A stretch of 64,000 nt of DNA. It comes from Penicillium oxalicum. Taxonomy: Eukaryota > Ascomycota > Eurotiomycetes > Eurotiales > Aspergillaceae. The notes under the pieces are model-generated. The model had not been told where the DNA came from. It saw only the letters and a list, made by a program, of their open reading frames with translations, and did no database searches. The stretch is taken from the NCBI RefSeq assembly GCF_001723175.1, contig NC_064650.1, positions 434,001 to 498,000 of the forward strand. Reading direction: 5' to 3'. Position 1 is the first letter of the stretch, and each line of letters starts with the position of its first letter. Both the position numbers and the translations under genes were made by a program. Of the stretch, positions 1 through 10,200 are shown one piece after another.

Positions 1-2462
1 GGATCAATAGTTTGCATTTTACCCCACCGAACCCCTCAGGATTCTTCGCTGGGGCAGAAGAGGGAAAGAAAAACGAGGAGGGGTGGACGTGCAGCAGGAT
101 GAAAATCCGGGACAAATTATGGAGCGAGAGGAATCCGGTTAGCGGGTGGAGATCTGGAGAGCATGTGTGGTTGAATTGGTCCGGTACGATGAACATCTCC
201 AGCACACGAGGTCTGTCTACTCAGCAACGTAGTCCGGATCAATGGTCGCTGTATTTGCCTTCCCTTGCTCGTCGAGAGAGGCCGTAAGCTACATTACGGT
301 GCAGCTCCGATGTCAAAGCCATCCACGGTGGCTGCCATTGTCATGCGGGCTTGGACGCCCAGAGATCCAGAGATCGATCTCCCGTGCCCGAGGCGGTTGT
401 GGCTGGAGGGTTGTCCTTTCCGAGTTGGTGCTGCGCCTTTTGACCGGATGGACAAGGGCAGCCGATGGCCGTGAGTTTGGCAGAGAGCCTTTTTCTTTTT
501 GTTATCTCTCTTTGATTTTTCCCGCACCAATTTCATCCCGTCGACCGTGGTCGGATTCACGTGGACCAGGCCGATCGGTCCTTGTTAAGGACCCAAGTGC
601 CCGAATTTTGTCTTTCCACGTTCCGAGAAAAGAGTTTCAGGCCCCTGAAACGGCCTCCTTCAATCTCCAGTCTGCCTATCTCCCAAGTCCCGCCGAAGGG
701 GGACCGATAGGCAGAGAAGGAGAGGGGCGCCCGGAGTGCGGTTGACCGTGGGATGGGCACGTCTCCAGTTTGATTCAGACAAGACCCGCCAATCAGCGCA
801 TGGGACCCAGTGGGCGAATTGTGGGCGCAACCATTTTCGACACCCGTGCGCATCGCGACTCCGTCTCTGCGGGATGTTTCGTCCGTCGATGGCCCGGTGC
901 CAGGTGGCAGCTGAGGGGGTCGCTCTGATGTGTGGTGGTCGGCATCGCCGGCCTTTTAGGGGGAGCCTATTGAAAGGGTTAATCTCTTGGCTTCTGATTC
1001 CAAGACTGCTTGGTATGAATCCGGTGAATGCGTGACCCCGACGATTTAGAAGATCCCCGGCGGTCGGACAGCTGGACGGGCTTAGCTTGAATTGTGTCAA
1101 TGAAGCAAAAGCTGAAGCGATCCTACCCGTGGGCTCGTCATGTGGGTGGATCGACCTATGTCAATCGCATGCTTCTTCGACTACAGTCCTGGCCACTCGT
1201 GAGTATATCCTAGCCATTGAGTTGATTGTGGGTGAGCTAGGGGGACTTGGTAAGTCTTGTAGTGGGTACATTCAGTGGGAGGATGAACTACTACCGTTCG
1301 GTGGTAGGGGGGTACTCAACCTCTTGATCACCATCAGGGTGGTCATTGCCAAAAGCAGCTGGTCTAAACTTCCTTTGCATGCAGCCAATCTGTACGGAAC
1401 GGCCCAAGCTCAAGGGGGGCGCGCAGGCATCGGCATCAAAGCTCTTGAGGAGACCGTAGCTTATGCACCGCACACACTCATAGAACTCGCCTCCCAATTC
1501 CAGTGATACAGATTACCCACGGACAGCAAATAGTGATTGCCCAGTCTGATAATAAAAGCCAGGTCACTTGTCCGTCAACACACTGCGTGGCTGGATCCAA
1601 CATCATGGTTCAAGCATTCAATATTTCTTAGGAGGGCAGTCAGATCCAATGACGTAAAGGGCCCTTGAACCGGTGGCTACATCAACTGGATGCAATAGGG
1701 CTTTGCTCCCGAGCCACCGGCCCGTAGGAAATGTCAAAGTTTTTCATCGTGTTTGGTGACCGATTTGCCGAGAAAATCGAGGTTGCCCCAGAAGGTTTGG
1801 CACCCGACCAGGAGAACCTTAACGTGTCATGAAAAACGTATTTGAGGCCGTCGAGCTTCGGAAATAAACCGAATGGTCGAACTTTTGAATGGCCGAACGA
1901 GACGATTATATACCTCGTCCAGATTGGGGAGGAAAAGGGGGGGGGGAGACGCTGCCAGTCTGGTCTGCAAGCCCCAGCATAATCATCAAAGAACCATGAC
2001 GTTCTTTGCCCCCCGTTTCTCGCCCTTAGTGTGCATACTGGAGACCAGAGAACCACGAAAAAAAAATTATGATTCCTCCCCTCCATTCAAAACGAGGGGG
2101 ACACTCATCCACTCTGGCGACCCACCGTCCAAATGGGAGGCCCAAGTGGGTAGCAATTCCATCCTTGGGTGGACAGCGGGTGGGTTTGGGGCACTGGGAA
2201 TTTATAACGTCGTCAGCGCCTGCCTGGTCGTTCTGGTTCTGCTGTAACCTTTCTCCGTCGACTGTGTCTCTTGTCACCGACAATCGCGGTCCGCTCACTT
2301 CTCTTCTTCCTTCATCCTCACTTTCCCCATTCTCGGTCTCTTCCCCCCCCCCCGTCTATCAATTCTCCCCCATCCTCTTCCCACCTGGAAACTGTTTGGC
2401 GGAATCTTCACTTCCGATTCCGAATCAATTTATTCTTGTGACGCTTCATTCGGCCACCCAGC
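1..2462. other. No gene recognised; upstream region of the NmrA-like gene
   Basis: I find no protein family in any frame here. The open frames are short, overlap on both strands and show no recognisable motif or splice pattern. From about 2290 to 2400 the plus strand is pyrimidine-rich, with a run of eleven C at 2343-2353. This is common just upstream of fungal start codons and fits the promoter of the gene that begins at 2463. A G-rich run lies near 1937-1948. Confidence 0.6.
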
Positions 2463-3856
2463 ATGGAAAAGACTCAGGTTCTGCTGGTTGGTGCCGCGGG
2501 TGAAACCGGCGGTTCAATCGCCAACGGTCTTATCGAGGATGGCTCTTTTGTAGGTGCCTTTTGATTTCCTCACACTATATTCACACTCATCCACGCTCTC
2601 CCGGTCCCTCTCTGTCACGATGAAGTTGGCACCAAATAACAAAAAAACGACCCATCGCTGACTCTCGATCTCCGGTTCTAGGAAGTCCACGCTCTCGTCC
2701 GCCCCGCTTCCGTACACAAGCCCGCCGTGATTAAACTCCAAGAACGGGGCATCCAAATCCGCAAGGGTGACCTGAAGGCGCCCGAGGAGCAGCTCATCGA
2801 GTTGCTGGCAGAGATTGATGTCGTCATTAGCTGCGTCGGCCCCGCTGAGCAGCAAGATCAGATTCCCCTCGCCAAGGCCGCAAAGAAGTGTGGTGTGAAG
2901 CGATTCATTCCCTGCGGTTTCATCACCGTGGCCCCGCCAGGTGGGGTGATGTGGCTGCGCGATGAGGTAGGTTGGAAATAGTCGCCCCATGCTCTCTCTC
3001 TCTCTCTCTCTCCCTTCTCGGTGTCAACGTTAGTCTAATCATGCATTATCGCCTTGCCTGCAGAAAGAGATTGTGTATAATCAGATCCGGCAGCTCTGGC
3101 TGCCATATACCATCGTCGATGTAGGCTGGTGGTACCAGCTTTCCTACCCGCGTCTCCCCTCCGGCCGTGTTGATTACGCCATGACCTCCGGCAACGATGA
3201 AATCATCGGCAATGGCAACAAGCCCACCGCTCTCACCGATCTGCGCGACATTGGGCGATACATGGCTCTCATCATCAAGGACCCTCGTACCCTGAACAAG
3301 AAGATTCTCGCATACAACCAGGTCTCCACGCAAAACCAGATCTACAGCTTGATGGAAGAAGTGAGCGAGGAGAAGATCGACCGCAACTATGTACGTCATG
3401 AACTGATACGGCTCTTATTCTCCGTCATCCCTCTGTTCAATTCCTTCTGTTCTTCCGGTACTGACGCTTGGATGGTAGGTTTCCGAGGAGACCATTTGCA
3501 GCCGTGTCTTGGCCGCCCGACAGGCTAGCGAGACCTATCCATTCGACCCGATCAAGTTCGTCCCCCGCTACCTGGCCGAGTACCAATACTCCTGGGGTAT
3601 TCGCGGCGACAATGATCCCGAGTACGCTCGTTACCTCGGCTACTACCTGACTCCAGAACTTTACCCTGAGTTCAAGCCCAGCGACTTCCGTCAGTACCTC
3701 GAGTCGGTTGTACGCGGAACCGCCAAGGGAGTTTACCAGGATCGCATCGTCTCCCGCAAGCATCAGCGCCACTTCCCCCGAACCGAGTCCAGTGACTCGC
3801 TCTATGCTCGCATCTTCCCTCGAACCGAGTCTAGCGACTCTCTCATGTCACGTTAA
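2463..3856 (+). CDS. NmrA-like / isoflavone-reductase-like NAD(P)-binding oxidoreductase
   Basis: Four exons (2463-2549, 2682-2966, 3064-3390, 3479-3856) join in frame to 358 aa. The N terminus carries the Rossmann dinucleotide motif GxxGxxG (G10, G13, G16, in VGAAGETGG). It is followed by the atypical short-chain dehydrogenase pattern of the isoflavone reductase/phenylcoumaran benzylic ether reductase group, including a VVISCVGPAEQ strand and a CGVKRFIPCGF block. Such proteins either reduce aromatic substrates with NADPH or act as NADP-sensing regulators like NmrA. The sequence does not say which. The ATG follows a pyrimidine-rich tract, and all introns have GT-AG ends. The last 26 residues contain a tandem repeat (FPRTESSDSL twice) that looks like a late addition to the fold. 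The family is confident, the substrate unknown. Confidence 0.85.
2992..3012. repeat. (CT)n microsatellite inside intron 2 of the NmrA-like gene
   Basis: Twenty-one bases of alternating C and T lie in the second intron (2967-3063), between the donor and the acceptor at 3061-3063. The tract may serve as a polypyrimidine stretch. It is a likely length-polymorphic site. Confidence 0.9.
3773..3844 (+). repeat. In-frame tandem duplication at the C terminus of the NmrA-like protein
   Basis: Two 30-base copies (3773-3802 and 3815-3844), 42 bases apart, both encode FPRTESSDSL. They differ only at silent or near-silent sites, so the protein repeat has been kept while the DNA has drifted. Confidence 0.85.
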
Positions 3857-4724
3857 TTCCATCCTGGCATCTCTAGGACGGCGGATTCGACCCGTTCTCG
3901 CCCGGAGGATCAAGGGTTCCTTGCTTTTCTTTTCTTGCTTAACGACATGATATTCTTCCCATGAGGCACATTTTCCCTATCGCTATGAGCCCGACAACGA
4001 ACGAAACAGAGTCGGTATCGAGGGCTGGCCCTCTTGTTGGTGTTCATTTCGAGGCGTTTGGATATTCTTTCGGGCCGGCGATCAATGACAATCACATCAA
4101 TCAACCTGATGGACATGATCAAATCAATTTTCACGGGCGTGACTTACACTGCCTCGAGTCGACGGCAATGGATGTGCCGCGTACGAGCTCTGGGTCTCGA
4201 AATTGCTGGCACTCGCTCGGTTGTGCATTTCTTTTTTCATTTCCCCCCCTTTTCGTTTTTCCACCCTGGCTTGTTATTACATTTTGCACGCATTATTTCA
4301 CGCAACTTGAGCTTGGTCCGTCTCCACGGAGCGGGTCGTCCCTGCATATAGAAGAAAGAAGAAATATCGAACATGATTCTCTCCACTTATCTCAGGTTCT
4401 TATCACGCATTGGCACCTTCCGTATACTCCGCTACTCCTTCCGCACACACATTCCATCGAGGCCTCTGCTTGCCAGCTTCAAGCTTCCCTGCACAAAGCC
4501 GCTGACTAGGTACCGATCTCGTGTCTACTTCCAGCTGACCGATTGAAACTAGAAACCCAAATGGATGAGACTTCGTCCGTGAGGCGACGTCTTCATTCTT
4601 CCGAGGAGAGTGCAACCCACACAGGTTGTAGAGATTTCATCTCGTCAACGAACTCGATTCATCCACGTCACAAGCCCGACGACCGAAATGAAGGTTTCAC
4701 GGGGATCTACGGTTCTCTGACGCC
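3857..4724. other. Intergenic, no gene recognised
   Basis: This stretch separates the NmrA-like gene from the permease. A frame starting with ATG at 4561 is open through 4744. It would be the permease's first exon if a 57-base intron at 4745-4801 is used (see the permease entry). Otherwise nothing codes here. Confidence 0.5.
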
Positions 4725-6439
4725 ATGGAAAGCAGGAGTTATCAGTACGTTCCCCCAAGCTATGAGTCATTCCGACAACACGATCTTAAAGTGAAGCACA
4801 GGCATGGGCTCGGCGATTGGGACTGGCTTAATGATTGGCAGCGGGCGAACTTTGGCCATGTAAGCCTCCTATTGATCGTTTCTGCGCTGCAACTGCTGAT
4901 AGGGCCATCCAGGGGCGGAGTGAGTTGATCTGTCGCGCGTTGGAAGTCTGCAGGAACTAATCGCTGATCAAATCCGCTCCCAGCCCGCAGCAATCTTGGT
5001 CTCATACACGTTGGTCGGATTCACTGTATACCTGGTTCTTTCTGCGCTTGGCGAAGTCGCTGCATGGATGCCAGACCCATCGACCGTGGCTGACCAGGCG
5101 TTTCGCTTCTGTGATCCAGCGCTAGGCTTCGCCCTCGGCTGGATGTAAGTTGACTATGCACACAATATCTCCGCTCGAATACCCTCTCACCCGATTTTAG
5201 ATATTGGATGAAATATGCTGTGATCACGGCGAACCAGTTGACAGCTGCAACCCTTGTGATCTCTCTTTGGCTGGATACCCAGAATGTCAATCCCGGAGTG
5301 TGGATTACAATCTTCCTCGTGCTGATCACGGCCGTCAACTATACTCACCACTCACTGCCAAGCCAGATCGAGTTTTACATATCGATCATCAAACTCCTGG
5401 TAATGAGCGGCCTGATGATCCTATCTCTGGTGCTGGTCCTTGGAGGAGGTCCGAACCGTCACCCCACAAGTTTTCAGTATCGTTTCAGGACAGGGTTTTC
5501 CGTGCAGACCAGCGATAGCGTTGAAGTCTTCTTTCACACGTGTGGGGGACTATCATCGGCCACATTCGCCTATATCGGCAGTGAACGATCGAACATTCTG
5601 GCTCGATCACCCAACGTACCCCAGGCTATGAATCGGGCCATCAAGTACACGTTCTACCGCATTCTTATCCTTCACCTTGTCGGGATCACGCTGCTGGGCC
5701 TGATCTTACCGTATCGCACGGTGGGCTTGTTCGGATTCCGGATTTCTACCGCAAAAGTGGCCGCGTCTCCGTTTGTGGCCGCATTGATCGTGGCGGGGAT
5801 TGGCGTCTTGCCCCATATACTCAATGCGTGCATACTGGTCTTCATCCTCTCGATCGCCACCTACGATCTCTATCTGGCCACGAGGCACTCTCGGATTTGG
5901 CCCTTCGAAAACGAGCTCCGGTAATTTTGGCTCGGGTGAACCGTAACGATGTTCCGGCTTATGCGTTGGCGGTCTCGGCCATGATCGCGAGCTGGGCCTA
6001 CGTCAATGTCACCAAGGACTCCAGCATTGTTTTTGCATATCTCGTAGACCTGGTGACGATGCTTGGTCTTTTGACCTGGGTTTCCATTCTCATCACCCAC
6101 ATCTGTTTTGTTCGCGCTCGTCGGGCTCAAGGCATCCCCGATAGTGCTCTCGTATTCCGGGCACGTTTTGGACTCACTGGCACATGGTTAGCGTTGAGCT
6201 TGTGCGTCTTGATCTCGCTGACCATGATCTTCAACTCGCTGCCCATTCATGACCACAAGATTCGGTTCGATATCACCAAATTCGTCGCTTCGTATGCTGG
6301 GATCCCCATCTATATTACGTTATACCTGGGTCATCGAATCATCTTAAAGAGCAAGCATATCGACCCCCGAGACGCGGATTTCTGGTCCGACAAACGAGTC
6401 GCCACTCCGCCAGGAATCGAGTTGCAGCCCATGAGCTAG
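4725..6439 (+). pseudogene. Amino-acid permease (APC/YAT family) with disrupted reading frame
   Basis: A fungal amino-acid/proton symporter with about 12 membrane segments, normally in the plasma membrane. The family hallmark GSAIGTGLMIGSG lies at 4807-4845. Coding blocks are 4725-4859, a 7-base micro-exon 4913-4919, 4984-5144 and 5201-6439. Joining them through the micro-exon gives GRTLAMGGPAAILVSY, as expected of the family. Two frame problems are visible. First, the LKVKHR block that should lead into the hallmark is in another frame, as if 17 bases (about six residues) were lost near 4804. The alternative is that 4745-4801 is an intron (GTACGT donor, CACAG acceptor, phase-compatible) and the start is ATG 4561. 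Second, near 5885 one G is missing: the frame stops at 5924, while TRALSDLA continues in the next frame. So it is either a pseudogene or, for the second lesion, a sequence error. If intact it would be about 520-550 aa. Confidence 0.75.
4913..4919 (+). other. 7-base micro-exon in the permease
   Basis: GGGCGGA is flanked by intron 4860-4912 (GTAAGC donor, CTGAT branch, CCAG acceptor) and intron 4920-4983 (GTGAGT donor, CTAAT/CTGAT branch, CCAG acceptor). Only this 7-base unit restores both frame and the conserved AMGGPAAI sequence. Omitting it, or using the neighbouring AG or GT sites, gives the wrong frame. Confidence 0.7.
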
Positions 6440-7232
6440 TCATGATCACTTGCCATGATATATGGGAGACTGGGTGCTGGAGTATTGTCGCATGGTCATC
6501 ATCATGCGAAGAGGGTGGGTAGTATTCATTTTACTTTCTGCATACCTACATTTGTTCTGCAGGTTTCCTTTCACAACGCACTGCATTCGTTCAATCCCCC
6601 GTCCGAATGTAAATAGTACTATACAGCCTCGAATCGCTCGCCTGGCTTTGCCCTCATGCTGTACAAACATGTTCGTAGGTTCCAGTCAAAGGCCATGCCA
6701 TTTAAATGTTTTCCCTGTCGATGCCTCTCTTTTCGAAGCCAGGTGGGCCGCGCGGGCGCTTAGCATGTTGGTGTTGAATCGTTGCAGCGCAAGCCCGAAG
6801 GTGCCGTCTCTGACCGAAGCAACTTCGTTTCTTTGATCAGTCCAGGACCCCTGCAAGCGGGGAAATTGAAGGTCTCGAGTGGCTTTTTTGTTTGCTTTTT
6901 TTTTTCTAATACAAATCCAAGATTTGTTTGCTTCGTCTCCACATCACTTGGACTGCCTCCAAACGGGCTGTCATGGGGCGACATCCTCCCAGCTTAATCT
7001 AGGTGTTTGTTTGTTCATCCTCGGCACTGAGGTGGCTTTGGCCTGTCAATTGTGGAAAACACGGCGTGTGCGATAGCTCGACGACGAGCTTCACCCCCCC
7101 CCCCCCCCTCCCCTCTCTCTCCTTCTCGAACACTTGTCTGACGTTGTGAACGGGCGACTCCCTACGGCGCACGTGGGTGACATTTCTTTCGCGAGGGAGC
7201 ATTTTACCATCTGCTATGGTGCCACCGAAAGA
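6440..7232. other. Intergenic; upstream region of the RNA-dependent RNA polymerase gene
   Basis: No gene is seen. A run of fifteen C (7094-7108) followed by a CT-rich stretch lies 125 bases before the chosen polymerase start and is probably part of its promoter or 5' leader. A T-rich run lies at about 6897-6906. Confidence 0.6.
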
Positions 7233-10200
7233 ATGTCAATCACCCCACAATATTCCCGTCAGAGTGTGGGCAACTTTATCGATTATCTGAATCGTCAGTA
7301 TGGCCTTGAGATCCCAAATCCCAAGATTTGCTCGCCGCAGGCCCTAGAGAATCAAAATTCGCTCAGATGGCGGGTCTACAAGGGAACCAAACGTTTGTTC
7401 TATCAACGCAGGGTTGGACTCGAGCGTCTCGTCTACGGATTTGGTGAGTGGGTAGAAGGCCAAGATAGGCCAGTGGGACCGACTGCGCGGCCAGCCCGAT
7501 CCAAGCGACAACATAGCGAGGAGCCTGGACTTCTCGAGGACGAGGAGAAAGAGAAGAGGCTTCGGTATTTGCTCAACCTGATCGAGGATGAGATCTGGGA
7601 GGTCGACGGGGGAACTGTGAGAGGGAAGCGCATCTCGGGGAACTCGACGGAGCGGTCCGCGCCATCCGTTTCACCTAAAGAGCGACGATTGATACAAATC
7701 GGAGGCGACGATGACGAAGATGAATTCCACACAGCGCCAAATTCGCCAACAAAAGCTGCTCGGCCTGTCCAATCGCCTGGGCTGGACCTGGACAAGCTGG
7801 AATTGACACGCCAGGACGGAGAAGATGACGAAGCCGTTCGTGAGCTTGGAGCGATGAGACCACCTCCTTCGAGCTTTGTGGAGAGGCTGACAGCCGTTCA
7901 GACGGCTGCTCGAAGGGATCCGATCAAGCGCTATGACGCGGTCTCATCCGCCATCCACGAGGATCTGAATACGAGCTTCATGACGACGACGACGACAGCC
8001 TCATCGGTATTTACATCCCGTTACGATCGGTCTTTCGATACCACGGTAACGGATATCACTGAGCCACTGACGACACAAACAACATACACCGATTCCGTGG
8101 TTGATTGGATGGAACGAACCGTGGATGCTGATTTATCTGATCAACAGATGGCTGGCGTTTATGGGCAAGGAGAAAGAGACGCAATCTTTAAGGATCTTGT
8201 GCAGAGTCTCTTGCAAGATGGGCCTTTCTCTTACAAACAAACCCTTGGTGGGAAGGTTCCGCTCCGTTTTCGGTATGAACTCGAGCGGATTGGAAGAGCG
8301 TGGAATGTCCCTCTTTCGGAGATGTTCAGGGGTGACCATGATCCATTTGGGACCCAGGATTCATTCTGGGAATGGATTCGAAACGACCATACTCAGCGCC
8401 ACGGACAGGATGTACCGGAGCGGTCACCTGCCAGAGCGTGGGATGCAGCCGTGGATACTTTTAAAACGGAGAGAGCCTCAGAAGTAGTCATCATGTCCGG
8501 TAAATTGGACTGGTGTTTGCAGTCCGAGCCTGGCATCTTGAAATTGAATCTGATGCCCCTCAAAACGGACAAGACCTGTCGATTCCACAGAAGATTTGGC
8601 TCGGATAGATTTCTGACGCTTACCTTGCTCGCTCCTGCTCTCCCGCCAAAGCATCTTCGATATCTGGATCATCCGTCCGTTCTGCGCGAGAGCATTGCGT
8701 ACTGGCTTACGCAGCACGATCATCACTGCCTTGGAAGAACGTGGCGGCCATTTTACGTGGAACAGGGAAAGTCAAAGACCAAAGAGCGCAAGGATCCCTA
8801 TTTTCATGTGGAACTCTTTGCGATAGATGGCATCGATTTCATTCACCGTCCTCTTCACATGCGACAGCCGATTGCGCCTCCGAACCAGAAGGGCGATGCT
8901 CATACCCCCATGAGCGTGGAGGACTTGCTCGAGTGGCATATGCCTTCGTCGGAAAACGGAGACCAGAGTAATTGCAAGCTGTTTCAGCGAATTTCCTTGG
9001 GTCTTTCAAAAACATGTGCGTCTGTGGCCCTCCAACCGTCACAGGTTCTTCGCTTAAGAGATGATCCCTCCCGGAAACTTCAGATGAATGATGGATGTGC
9101 GCTCATGTCCAGGGGGTTAGCAAATGCTATTTGCGACAACCTTGGTATTACTGGCCCTACACCCAGTGCTTTTCAGGGTCGTATTGCCGGTGCAAAGGGA
9201 CTTTGGATGGTGGACAGACATCAATCCTCGATCCGCAGCTTTTGCCAAGTTGATATCGGCCACGCAAATGGTATCTGGATTCAAATATCCGATACACAAC
9301 TGAAGATTTTCCCTCACCCGCAGGATTGGGCCGATGATTATGATCCGGAGAAACTAGTCTTTGAGGTTGTCAAGTGGTCGAAGCCGCTGAACCCGGTCAA
9401 CTTGAATATTCAGCTGTTGGTCATTCTAGCTCACCGTTCCAATTGTCGCAATTATATTGCCGAGTTAACCCGGAAGAGTATTCGAGACCCTTACGACAAG
9501 CTCGCTGAAGTTCTCGAGCGAGACAGTAATGTCGCTTGCCGTGCGCTACTGCAAGAGCTCAAGCCCTGCGGGGGGAACCTTGCCAACAAGGCACGTCAGC
9601 TGGATCAATGGGTGGCGAACGATGCCGAATTCATCATGCACATGTGTGAGGCGGGATTCTCTCCGCAAAGCTTCTATCCTCTTCGCAAGCGAATCAGATA
9701 TTTTTTGAACGAGATTTTGGAACGCTACATAGAAGATCTTCACATTTTGGTTCCCCTTTCAACATATGCATTCTGCATTGCGGACCCTTATGGGGTGCTG
9801 CAGCCGGACGAGATTCATTTTGGCTTCTCGAAGAATTGGAAAGATCCCAGTGGGACTTTTGAGGACAACATATTAGAGGGGATGGATGTGCTTGTTGGCC
9901 GACTGCCCGCGCACCTTCCTTCTGACATTCAGCGGCGACGCGCAGCGTGGAAGAGCGAACTGCGACATTTTAAAGATGTGATTGTATTTCCCACAACCGG
10001 TGATCAGCCTCTAGCTGATCTGCTCTCAGGGGGTGATTACGACGGAGACACGCCCTGGATTTGTTGGGATCCAAGGATCGTGGAGACTTTTCGAAATCAA
10101 CCCAAACCCACTGAAGCCTTACCGGTAGAGCATTTTGGATTGACGAGGTATTCCAAGCCCATGTCCCAAGTGCACTCGACAGAGGAGTTCTTACAGGGGG

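Noticed and set aside
242..745. 167-codon open frame near the left edge
   Set aside because: It overlaps other frames on both strands, has no recognisable motif and lacks codon bias like the neighbouring genes.
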